Positions 27,867-35,562 of a DNA stretch of 64,000 nucleotides are shown here, piece by piece. The stretch lies in the NCBI GenBank assembly GCA_002840735.1, contig PHBY01000008.1, forward strand, positions 350,648 to 414,647. The letters are read 5' to 3'. The DNA is from Chloroflexi bacterium HGW-Chloroflexi-2. Its GTDB lineage: Bacteria; Chloroflexota; Anaerolineae; Anaerolineales; Anaerolineaceae. The notes beneath the pieces were generated by a model. That model was not told the DNA's origin, ran no database searches, and saw only the letters and a list, made by a program, of their open reading frames with translations. The translations under genes and the position numbers were made by a program. The number at the start of each line of letters is the position of its first letter. Within the stretch, counting starts at the first letter, position 1.

Positions 27867-28745
27867 ATGATAAAAGTGATACAAATCGATAATAAAATGG
27901 TTGGTGATGGTTATCCGGTTTATATTATTGGAGAAATTGGGATCAATCATAATGGTGATTTAGAAATCGCTAAAAAATTAATTAAAGAAGCGTATCTGGC
28001 AGGATTGGATGCTGTTAAATTCCAAAAACGAACACCGGAGATTTGTGTTCCAAAAGAACAACAGTCTCAGATGCGGGATACGCCCTGGGGCTACATCAGC
28101 TATCTGGATTATCGTTATAAGGTTGAATTCGGTGAACAGGATTATCGTGAAATCGATAAATTGTGTAAAGAATTGGGAATCACCTGGTTTGTGTCTGTCT
28201 GGGATGAGCCTTCTGTAGATTTTATGGAGCAATTCTCGCCTGCCTGTTACAAAGTGCCTTCTGCTTCGATGACCGATCTACCCTTATTAAAAAAACTTAG
28301 AGCCACTAGTCGACCGATTATTTTATCAACAGGTATGTCCACAATGAATCAGATTCGAACTGCTATCCAGGAAATCGGAAGTGAAGATCTGGTTATTACC
28401 CACACAACCAGCGCATACCCATGCCCACCGGATGAGTTGAATTTAAGGATGATTGAAACTTTACAAAATGAATTTGATTGTCCAATAGGATACTCAGGGC
28501 ACGAAGTTGGGTTGGTGCCTTCAGCCGTGGCTGTTGCATTGGGAGCCTGTCTGGTGGAGCGCCATATTACGTTGGATAGAGCCATGTGGGGCTCCGATCA
28601 GGCTGCCTCAGTAGAACCGCAAGGAATGGAAAAACTGGTCAAATATATTCGAGTAACCGAGCAAGCCCTGGGGGATGGTGTCAAAAAAGTGTACGATAGT
28701 GAAAAATCATCCCTACAGAAATTGCGCAGGGTTACTTCCTTCTAA
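27867..28745 (+). CDS. NeuB-family synthase without SAF domain
   Basis: About 292 residues, some 50-60 shorter than ordinary NeuB. The whole TIM barrel is present: YIIGEIGINHNGDLEIAKKL, AGLDAVKFQKRTPEICVP, TWFVSVWDEPSVDFMEQF, YKVPSASMTDLPLL, ILSTGMSTMNQIRTAI, LVITHTTSAYPCPP, IGYSGHEVGLVPSAVA and VERHITLDRAMWGSDQAAS. The chain ends soon after QKLRRVTSF, where a SAF domain would start. In NeuB the SAF domain of the partner subunit contributes an Arg to the active site, so this enzyme should bind its aldehyde substrate differently. Start 27867 has AAAGGAG with a 5-base spacer; ATG 27849 does not. Confidence 0.86.
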   Translation: MIKVIQIDNKMVGDGYPVYIIGEIGINHNGDLEIAKKLIKEAYLAGLDAVKFQKRTPEICVPKEQQSQMRDTPWGYISYLDYRYKVEFGEQDYREIDKLCKELGITWFVSVWDEPSVDFMEQFSPACYKVPSASMTDLPLLKKLRATSRPIILSTGMSTMNQIRTAIQEIGSEDLVITHTTSAYPCPPDELNLRMIETLQNEFDCPIGYSGHEVGLVPSAVAVALGACLVERHITLDRAMWGSDQAASVEPQGMEKLVKYIRVTEQALGDGVKKVYDSEKSSLQKLRRVTSF

Positions 28746-30352
28746 TGATTCAAAAGTTAAAGCAGATCAAAGCCGGTGTTCGCCAACGCTGGATTCATAA
28801 TGCTAATGATCAGCGCCTGGCGAAACTGGCGAACGAAATCAAAAAGCAATCAACATTGAACAACCAGCAGCCTGTGGTTTTTATGGGTGTGTCAACTCGC
28901 CTGCAAGGAATGAGTTTGAACGCTGGATTTGCTTTGATCACGAGATGGAGTCTTCAATTACAGGGAGTACCTGTTATACAGTTTGTTTGTGATGCCGGGA
29001 TGGATCAATGTATGTTAGGAAGCATTCTAAAACAACCTTTAGATCGCCCTCCCTGCACAATCTGCATCAGACAATCAAAGCGTATGTATAAACATTCGGA
29101 AGTTGCCTGGTTCAGGAATCAATCTTCATTGGAAATTAAAAAACAAATTTCTGATTTTTCGATCCAACAATTATCAGATTACAAATTTGATGATATTCCA
29201 TTTGGAGAGTTGGTATTACCTGCTATTCGTTGGGTTTTGCGTTGTTATCATTTACCAGACAATGAAGAGACCAAAACATTGTTCAGAAATTACATTCTTG
29301 CCGCGGAAAGCATTGCCTCTCAGTTTCTCAGATTACTGGAGAAAGAAAAACCACAAAAAGTAGTTGTGTTTAATGGCATGTCTTTCCCTGAAGCGACAGT
29401 CCGATGGTTAGCTCAAAAAAATAATATTCCCGTTGTCACGCATGAAGTTGGTCTGCAACCCTTCAGCGCTTACTTTACCTACGATCAGGCAACTGCTTAT
29501 CCGATTAAAATAGCAAAGAATTTTTCACTCAATCAAAATCAGAATAATATTCTGGACCAATACCTTGAACAAAGATTTCAAGGCAATTTCACCATGGCAG
29601 GTGTACGCTTTTGGCCTACCATGCGAACCTTAAGTGATTCATTTATTAAATTATCATCCTCATTTAAACAAATTGTTCCAATCTTTACCAATGTAATTTT
29701 TGATACAAGCCAATCGCATGCGAATGTGATATTTGAGCATATGTTTGATTGGCTGGATCAGGTTCTGACCATTATCCAAAAAAATCCAGATACGTTATTT
29801 GTCATTCGTGCTCATCCCGATGAAGCCAGACCTGGAAAAGCCAGCCGTGAATCGGTAGCTGAGTGGGCAAAACTTAACCGGGTAGATGCTCTGGAAAATG
29901 TTGTTTTTGTTGATGCAACTGAATACTTCAGCTCTTATGATCTGATTCAAAAATCAAAATTCGTGATGATTTATAATTCTACGATAGGATTGGAAGCTAC
30001 CTTATTGGGTGTTCCTGTTTTATGTGCCGGCAAATCACGTTTTACACAGATTGAGACTGTTTATTTTCCAAAAACACGCAATGAATATATCCGCACGTTT
30101 GAAGAATTCTTAGTAGCACCGGATGTGGAATTACCTGAACTATTTATTGAAAACACAAGAAAATTCATGTATACCCAGTTGTATCGGGTATCTCTGCCAT
30201 TTGAGCAATTTTTGGAAGAAGATCGAGTTTGGAAAGGGTATGTTCAATTAAAAGATTTTAATTGGCAAGACCTTCTGCCTGAAAATTCTGAGCCTTTACG
30301 AATTATTTCAGAAGGGATTTTAAAAGATATTGCTTTCGAATTGGAAAGATGA
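28745..30352 (+). CDS. GT-B capsule-type glycosyltransferase, orphan
   Basis: Of 535 residues, start overlapping the NeuB stop (TAATG). N-terminal block with two Cys pairs (VCDAGMDQCML and PPCTICIRQ), then VVVFNGMSFPEATVRWLAQ, and a C-terminal Rossmann part with IFTNVIFDTSQSH, LFVIRAHPDEARPGKAS, MIYNSTIGLEATLLGVPVL. R-x-H-P plus NST-x-x-x-E-x-x-x-x-G-x-P is the capsule-synthesis donor-site pattern. PPCTIC is unusual and could bind metal. Position between the NulO synthase and the third cytidylyltransferase makes a CMP-sugar donor plausible. Confidence 0.66.
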   Translation: MIQKLKQIKAGVRQRWIHNANDQRLAKLANEIKKQSTLNNQQPVVFMGVSTRLQGMSLNAGFALITRWSLQLQGVPVIQFVCDAGMDQCMLGSILKQPLDRPPCTICIRQSKRMYKHSEVAWFRNQSSLEIKKQISDFSIQQLSDYKFDDIPFGELVLPAIRWVLRCYHLPDNEETKTLFRNYILAAESIASQFLRLLEKEKPQKVVVFNGMSFPEATVRWLAQKNNIPVVTHEVGLQPFSAYFTYDQATAYPIKIAKNFSLNQNQNNILDQYLEQRFQGNFTMAGVRFWPTMRTLSDSFIKLSSSFKQIVPIFTNVIFDTSQSHANVIFEHMFDWLDQVLTIIQKNPDTLFVIRAHPDEARPGKASRESVAEWAKLNRVDALENVVFVDATEYFSSYDLIQKSKFVMIYNSTIGLEATLLGVPVLCAGKSRFTQIETVYFPKTRNEYIRTFEEFLVAPDVELPELFIENTRKFMYTQLYRVSLPFEQFLEEDRVWKGYVQLKDFNWQDLLPENSEPLRIISEGILKDIAFELER

Positions 30353-31308
30353 AACCCACCTGTTCTATTGTCATACGTGCGTTTAACGAAGAAAGACATA
30401 TAGCCAGATTATTGGATGGAATTCGCCATCAAAATATTCAGGATGTACAAGTCATTCTGGTTGATTCTGGTTCATCTGACCGCACCGTTGAGATTGCTAC
30501 AGAGTATGGTGTTCAAATTGTGAACATACAACCTCAGGATTTTACATTTGGAAGATCGCTCAATCTGGGAATCTCACATGCAAATGCAGATTTTGTTGTT
30601 ATCGCCAGTGCACATGTTTACCCGGTTTATCCGGATTGGCTGGAACGACTTCTGGAACCATTTGCGGATGAAAAAGTAGCAATCAGTTATGGTAAACAAA
30701 GAGGAATGGAAACTACACAATTTTCAGAGCATAGAATTTTTGAGCATTGGTTTCCAGATATCTCAATACATCATCAAGATCATCCATTCTGTAATAATGC
30801 CAATGCAGCCATTCGAAAAAAAATATGGGAACAAAACGCATATAACGAGACCTTGCCTGGTTTGGAGGATTTGGCTTGGGCACGCTGGTCTCATGAACAG
30901 GGATATCGAATCGCATATGTGGCTGAAGCAGAAATTATTCATGTTCATAATGAATCCTGGCGTGGAATTTCCAATCGATATCGCCGAGAAGGAATGGCTT
31001 TTAAAATGATTTATCCGCAGGAACAATTTGGTATTCTCGATCTATTATCAGCTTTCTTTTCTAATGTAAAAAATGATCTGAAAATTGCCAGACGGGATAA
31101 AATAATTAAGAAGGTTTGGAAGAGTGTATTGGGTTTTCGCTGGAACCAATTTTACGGAACCTATCTGGGATATCATCAATCAGGTCCATTGACATGGCAA
31201 TTAAAACAGACTTTTTACTATCCCAGAAATAGCCATCCGATCAAGCGAATGGAACGTGAAATCAAACCGATTCATTATCAGGAATTAACTGGAAAGGATG
31301 AGAAATGA
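30349..31308 (+). CDS. GT2-family glycosyltransferase (rhamnosyltransferase-like)
   Basis: Of 319 residues, ATGA overlap with the preceding gene. Begins CSIVIRAFNEERHIARLLDG and VILVDSGSSDRTVEIA; metal-site strand is FVVIASAHVYPVYPDWL, in which the usual DxD is replaced by SAH, as in the RfbN-like subgroup; acceptor helix PGLEDLAWARWSHEQGYRI with E-D-x-x-W. Similar to GT2 enzymes annotated as rhamnosyltransferases, but rhamnose synthesis genes are not seen here. Followed after a 4-base overlap by a cytidylyltransferase-family gene. Confidence 0.82.
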   Translation: MKPTCSIVIRAFNEERHIARLLDGIRHQNIQDVQVILVDSGSSDRTVEIATEYGVQIVNIQPQDFTFGRSLNLGISHANADFVVIASAHVYPVYPDWLERLLEPFADEKVAISYGKQRGMETTQFSEHRIFEHWFPDISIHHQDHPFCNNANAAIRKKIWEQNAYNETLPGLEDLAWARWSHEQGYRIAYVAEAEIIHVHNESWRGISNRYRREGMAFKMIYPQEQFGILDLLSAFFSNVKNDLKIARRDKIIKKVWKSVLGFRWNQFYGTYLGYHQSGPLTWQLKQTFYYPRNSHPIKRMEREIKPIHYQELTGKDEK

Positions 31309-31994
31309 ATAAAAAAATGAAAATCGCGGCTCTCGTTCCTATGCGTCATCATTCAGTAAGAGTTCCTGAAAAGAATTTTCGATTGATTGCCGGAAAACCT
31401 TTATACCATTATATTTTATCCAGTTTGCTGGCTGTACCGGAAATCGATCAAATTGTTGTTGACACGGACAGTGAAAAAATTATTGAAGGTATAAAAATTT
31501 ACTTTCCATCCATAAAAATCATTCACAGACCAGAGCATTTACGCGCTGATTCAATCCCGATGAACGAAATTTTATTACATGATACCGATAAAATTGATGC
31601 TGATTTATATTTCCAGACCCACAGCACCAACCCCCTTTTAAGATCTGAGACAATCTCTAAGGCTATTAATCAATTATGTGAAAATATGCCGGCATATGAT
31701 TCGCTTTTTTCAGTAACGAAACTGCATACACGATTTTGGGATCAATTAACCAGGCCGATCAATCATAATCCATCCATTTTATTGAGAACCCAGGATCTTC
31801 CACCAATATTTGAAGAAAACTCCTGTATTTACCTCTTTCAGAGAAAAACTTTGGTAGAACACAGAAATCGTATTGGCGAAAGGCCTTTGATGTTTGAAGT
31901 AGATCGCTCAGAAGCATTTGATATAGATGAGGAACTCGATTTTCTATTGGCTGATTTAATGATCTCTCACCAGTCCAAAAGCGATTTGGTATAA
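31305..31994 (+). CDS. Third cytidylyltransferase-family protein (NeuA-like)
   Basis: Of 229 residues. N-terminus IAALVPMRHHSVRVPEKNF replaces the standard PARGGSKG(I/L)P with PMRHHSVRVP, keeping the downstream Lys-Asn; then VVDTDSEKIIEGI, FQTHSTNPLLRSETI and a C-terminal FEVDRSEAFDIDEELDFLL. The fold is that of CMP-acylneuraminate synthetases but the P-loop-like segment is altered, so it may use another nucleotide or sugar. It is the third such gene in 11 kb. Confidence 0.78.
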   Translation: MNKKMKIAALVPMRHHSVRVPEKNFRLIAGKPLYHYILSSLLAVPEIDQIVVDTDSEKIIEGIKIYFPSIKIIHRPEHLRADSIPMNEILLHDTDKIDADLYFQTHSTNPLLRSETISKAINQLCENMPAYDSLFSVTKLHTRFWDQLTRPINHNPSILLRTQDLPPIFEENSCIYLFQRKTLVEHRNRIGERPLMFEVDRSEAFDIDEELDFLLADLMISHQSKSDLV

Positions 31995-32010
31995 TCCATA
32001 TCAATACCAA
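31986..32010. promoter_or_regulatory. Possible internal promoter with inverted repeat
   Basis: TG at 31987-31988, one base, TATAAT at 31990-31995 is an extended -10 element at the end of the preceding gene; no good -35 box is seen. TTGGTAT (31986-31992) and ATACCAA (32004-32010) form a perfect 7-bp inverted repeat around it. It may give the last six genes of the run a separate start. Confidence 0.35.
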
Positions 32011-32025
32011 CTTCCTGGGAGAATT

Positions 32026-32997
32026 ATGAAACCAACAGTTTTACTTTCTGCACCTTATATGATTCCATTTAAAGATAGATTTATTCCTGTCTTGGAATCA
32101 TATGGCATTGATGTAATTGTTCCTGAAGTGCATGAGAGATTGTCTGAAGAGGAGATCCTGAATTTCGCCGGGCAGATTGATGGAGCCATTTGTGGTGATG
32201 ATCACTTTACAAAAAAAGTGATTGATGTCTGCCTTCCACGTTTGAAAGTCATTTCTAAATGGGGAACCGGAATTGATTCGATCGATAAATCATACGCCAC
32301 TTCAGTTGGTGTGATGGTTGGAAACACACCGAATGCCTTCACCTTGCCGGTGTCTGACAGTGTTATTGGATATATTCTGGCTTTTGCCCGCCGTTTACCT
32401 TGGATGGATGCAGCGATAAAATCAGGCGAGTGGGATAAAATTCCAGGAAGATCATTGAGTGAATGTACCCTCGGTGTTATTGGGGTTGGCAATGTTGGGA
32501 AAGCAGTTGTCCGGCGTGCAAAAGTCTTTGGCATGAAACTTCTGGGCAATGATATCCGTGACATTGAACCTGATTTTATCCTCGAACAGGGATTGTCAAT
32601 GGTTTCACTCGAAGAATTAATGAGACAATCTGATTTTATCAGCGTTAACTGTGATTTAAATAAATCCAGCTTACACTTAATTAATCAAGATACCCTAAGA
32701 TATGTAAAAAAAGACGCTGTTTTAATCAATACAGCAAGGGGACCCATTGTAGATGAAAAAGCATTGATTGCAAAGCTTCAAGTGGGCCAACTAGCCGGCG
32801 CAGCGCTGGATGTATTTGAAATTGAACCATTACCGCTTGATTCTCCATTATTATCTTTGAACAATGTGATGCTGGCCCCTCATAATTCAAATTCAAGTCC
32901 ACAAGCCTGGGAAAGAGTCCACTGGAACACCATCAAAAATCTATTGATTGGATTAGGGATTGAACCAACAGGATTAGAAAATTTTAAAATCAATTAA
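32026..32997 (+). CDS. D-2-hydroxyacid dehydrogenase (SerA-like)
   Basis: Of 323 residues. NAD domain GVIGVGNVGKAVVRRA; the Arg of INTARGPIVDEKALI, Glu of DVFEIEPLP and His of LAPHNSNSS form the family's catalytic set; the N-terminal domain includes KWGTGIDSIDKSYATSVGV. Members oxidise D-phosphoglycerate, D-lactate, D-glycerate and others. No ACT domain, so not a standard biosynthetic SerA. In glycan loci such enzymes may supply a hydroxyacid or oxidise a sugar acid. GGGAG precedes the start; the gap before it carries a possible promoter. Confidence 0.82.
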   Translation: MKPTVLLSAPYMIPFKDRFIPVLESYGIDVIVPEVHERLSEEEILNFAGQIDGAICGDDHFTKKVIDVCLPRLKVISKWGTGIDSIDKSYATSVGVMVGNTPNAFTLPVSDSVIGYILAFARRLPWMDAAIKSGEWDKIPGRSLSECTLGVIGVGNVGKAVVRRAKVFGMKLLGNDIRDIEPDFILEQGLSMVSLEELMRQSDFISVNCDLNKSSLHLINQDTLRYVKKDAVLINTARGPIVDEKALIAKLQVGQLAGAALDVFEIEPLPLDSPLLSLNNVMLAPHNSNSSPQAWERVHWNTIKNLLIGLGIEPTGLENFKIN

Positions 32998-33009
32998 TGG
33001 CAGGAAATA

Positions 33010-33747
33010 ATGAATAAAAATCCGAGAGTCATGTTAATTACAGGTGCGGCAGGTGGAATGGGCCGGGCGACCGTCGAATTATTTAATGAAAAAGGTTGGA
33101 TCGTGATTGGTGTTGATCGAAATGAATTTGGTCAATCATTTCCAGGAAATGGATTATTTATTCAGGCTGATATATCTGATCCAACCCAACTTGAGGAAAT
33201 TTATTCATCTGTCAGGAATTTTACGGTCTCTCTGGATGCGGTGATCAATAATGCTGCTCTTCAAGTAGTAAAGCCACTACTGGAAACGACTGTGGAAGAA
33301 TGGGATGCAGTTATGGCATCAAATTTAAGGTCAGTTTTTTTAGGGGCAAAATTGGCTTATCCTTTATTAAAAAATAAGGGAGGGGGAGCAATCGTGAATG
33401 TCTCTTCTGTGCATGCTATTGCTACATCTTCTGGTGTGGGCAGTTATGCCGCCAGTAAAGGGGGCTTGCTTGCACTCACACGGTCTATGGCAATAGAGTT
33501 TGCGCGGGATAATATCAGGGTGAATGCCATCCTTCCAGGTGCTGTGGATACTCCCATGTTATCAGCTCACCTGGATCAGATACGCCTGGAAAACCTGGCA
33601 AAACGCACAGTCAATGGCCGCATTGGCATGCCATTCGAGATTGCGCATGCGATTTATTTTTTGGCTGATGACGAACAGTCCTCCTTTATGACTGGACAGT
33701 CCATTGTTGTGGATGGTGGAGCTACAGCGAAGCTGAGCACGGAGTAG
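33010..33747 (+). CDS. Short-chain dehydrogenase/reductase
   Basis: Of 245 residues, classical SDR: MLITGAAGGMGRATVELF (cofactor), the Asp after strand 2 in IGVDRNEFG suggests NAD rather than NADP, VINNAALQVV, INVSSVHAIATSS-like catalytic Ser block and YAASKGG (Tyr-Lys), then NAILPGAVDTPM and FMTGQSIVVDGG. It sits between a 2-hydroxyacid dehydrogenase and the GT42-like gene, 12 bases after the former. Substrate unknown; modification of a nucleotide sugar is the contextual guess. Confidence 0.84.
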   Translation: MNKNPRVMLITGAAGGMGRATVELFNEKGWIVIGVDRNEFGQSFPGNGLFIQADISDPTQLEEIYSSVRNFTVSLDAVINNAALQVVKPLLETTVEEWDAVMASNLRSVFLGAKLAYPLLKNKGGGAIVNVSSVHAIATSSGVGSYAASKGGLLALTRSMAIEFARDNIRVNAILPGAVDTPMLSAHLDQIRLENLAKRTVNGRIGMPFEIAHAIYFLADDEQSSFMTGQSIVVDGGATAKLSTE

Positions 33748-33749
33748 TA

Positions 33750-34556
33750 ATGAAAGATCAGATCAAAAAGATTCTTCCGATGCCAGTCTTAACTGTTGTT
33801 CGCGATTCCCTGGATGCTATAAAACGCAGCAAAGAAATTCCGGAAGCCTTTTTTCATTCATGGCGGGTCACCTCTCGCAAGGATCTTGAACAGTTCCGCA
33901 ATATTCATCAAGGAAAACGATGTTTCATATTGGGAAATGGTCCCAGTTTGAAACAAACGGATCTGACAAAATTAAAAAATGAATACACATTTGGCATGAA
34001 CCGAATTTATCTTGCCTTCGATGATATTGGCTTTGAAACCAGTTATTACGTATCAGTCAATGACCTGGTCATTGAACAATGCGCAAATGAAATTCTGGAA
34101 TTAAAAATACCTCGATTTGTTTCCTGGCGAGCTGGTAAGCGGTGGTTAACGCAACAGGAGAATTTGTTCTTCCTATACACAACGTATACTGAACCTAAAT
34201 TTGCAAAAGATATCCGAAATCGTTTGTGGGAAAGCGCTACTGTTACGTATGTTGCCTTACAAATTGCATTTTTTATGGGTTTCGATGAAGTAATCTTAAT
34301 TGGAGTTGACCATAATTTCGAAACAAAAGGAAAAGCAAATACGACGATTATCTCCCAGGGGGATGATCCCAACCATTTTCACCCAGGATACTTTGGAAAA
34401 GGGTTTCGATGGCAATTGCCTGATTTAGAAATGTCTGAAGTGGGGTACCGGATGGCTAAAGAAGCATTTGAAAGAGATGGAAGGAAAGTGTTGGATGCAA
34501 CCATTGGTGGAAAATTATCTATTTTCGAAAAAATTGACTATAACAGGCTTTTTTAA
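33750..34556 (+). CDS. DUF115/GT42-like protein, candidate sialyltransferase
   Basis: Of 268 residues. Motif CFILGNGPSLKQTDLTKL (58-75) followed by FGMNRIYLAF (81-90), then AFFMGFDEVILIGVDHNF (173-190) and DPNHFHPGYFG (206-216), with D-A-T-x-G-G-x-L-x-x-F near the end. This order resembles both the MptE-like DUF115 family and Campylobacter CstI/CstII (GT42), where GNGPSLK binds CMP and the catalytic His lies in a similar N-S-H-Y segment (here H209). No signal or membrane helix. With CMP-nonulosonate genes upstream it is a good candidate for the transferase, but a plain DUF115 role is not excluded. Confidence 0.62.
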   Translation: MKDQIKKILPMPVLTVVRDSLDAIKRSKEIPEAFFHSWRVTSRKDLEQFRNIHQGKRCFILGNGPSLKQTDLTKLKNEYTFGMNRIYLAFDDIGFETSYYVSVNDLVIEQCANEILELKIPRFVSWRAGKRWLTQQENLFFLYTTYTEPKFAKDIRNRLWESATVTYVALQIAFFMGFDEVILIGVDHNFETKGKANTTIISQGDDPNHFHPGYFGKGFRWQLPDLEMSEVGYRMAKEAFERDGRKVLDATIGGKLSIFEKIDYNRLF

Positions 34557-34602
34557 ATGCTATCCTCAGAGGTAAAAAATTTAGTAATCCGAACAATCAA
34601 TT

Positions 34603-35562
34603 ATGAAAAATAAACCCCTCATTTCCATAATCACTCCTTCATATAATCAATCTGATTATCTGGAAATGGCGATGTTATCCGTTTTGAATCAGGATTATCC
34701 CAACCTGGAATATATCGTGGTAGATGGAAATTCTACGGATGGTAGCCAGGAAATAATTATGAAATATGCGGATCGGTTAGCCTGGTGGGTATCTGAAAAT
34801 GATAAAGGTCAGGCTGATGCCTTCAATAAAGGTTTAATGCATGCTGGTGGAAAATATATTGGGTGGTTAAATTCAGATGACCTGTATTTGGATGGAGTGG
34901 TTTCAGAAGCGATTGAAATGTTGGAATCAAATCCCGAACTTGCATTTGTATTTGGAGATGTTCAGTCGATCAATGAAAAGGATGAAATAACCAATATTAT
35001 GAAATATGGGCATTGGGGTCTTGTGGATTTGATGCAATTTAAGATGATCGGTCAACCAGCTGTGTTTATGAGGAAAGATTTGTTAGTTTCTTCGGGAGGA
35101 TTGGAAACTTCATACCATTTTCTTCTAGACCATCATCTATGGCTAAGATTGGCATCGAACGCACAAATCAAATATTCGAATAAATTATGGGCAGCCGCCC
35201 GTTTTCATGCAGCTGCAAAAAATGTTGCTCATGCTGCTGAATTTGGAAAAGAAGCATATCGATTGGTTGAATGGATGGAAAAAAATCCGGATCTGAATCA
35301 AATTTTTCTAACAAATCATAAAAAAATTCTAGCAGGTGCACATAGAATGAATGCCAGATATTTGTTGGATGGAGGTCAATATTCAAAAGCAGTAAATGTT
35401 TATTGGCAGGGGATGAAATTAGATTTCCTAACAATTCTTCCAGAATGGCATCGCATGTTATATGCTATATTTGCTCCTATCGGAGTGTACAAAATTAAAA
35501 ATCTCTATCTGAAAATGAGATATTGGGTAAAAAGACCTGATCTAAAGGGGAAAGGGCAATGA
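34603..35562 (+). CDS. GT2-family glycosyltransferase
   Basis: Of 319 residues. SIITPSYNQSDYLEMAMLSV, VVDGNSTDGSQEIIMKY, WWVSENDKGQADAFNKGL and the metal motif WLNSDDLYLDG. The C-terminal part beyond about 220 (EWMEKNPDLNQIF ...) is helical and may help membrane contact. Very similar in its first 110 residues to the gene at 37114, so the two are probably paralogues adding like sugars. Overlaps the next gene by ATGA. Confidence 0.9.
   Translation: MKNKPLISIITPSYNQSDYLEMAMLSVLNQDYPNLEYIVVDGNSTDGSQEIIMKYADRLAWWVSENDKGQADAFNKGLMHAGGKYIGWLNSDDLYLDGVVSEAIEMLESNPELAFVFGDVQSINEKDEITNIMKYGHWGLVDLMQFKMIGQPAVFMRKDLLVSSGGLETSYHFLLDHHLWLRLASNAQIKYSNKLWAAARFHAAAKNVAHAAEFGKEAYRLVEWMEKNPDLNQIFLTNHKKILAGAHRMNARYLLDGGQYSKAVNVYWQGMKLDFLTILPEWHRMLYAIFAPIGVYKIKNLYLKMRYWVKRPDLKGKGQ

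Noticed and set aside
32202-32564. 120-aa open frame on the minus strand
   Set aside because: Antisense to the NAD-binding part of the hydroxyacid dehydrogenase.
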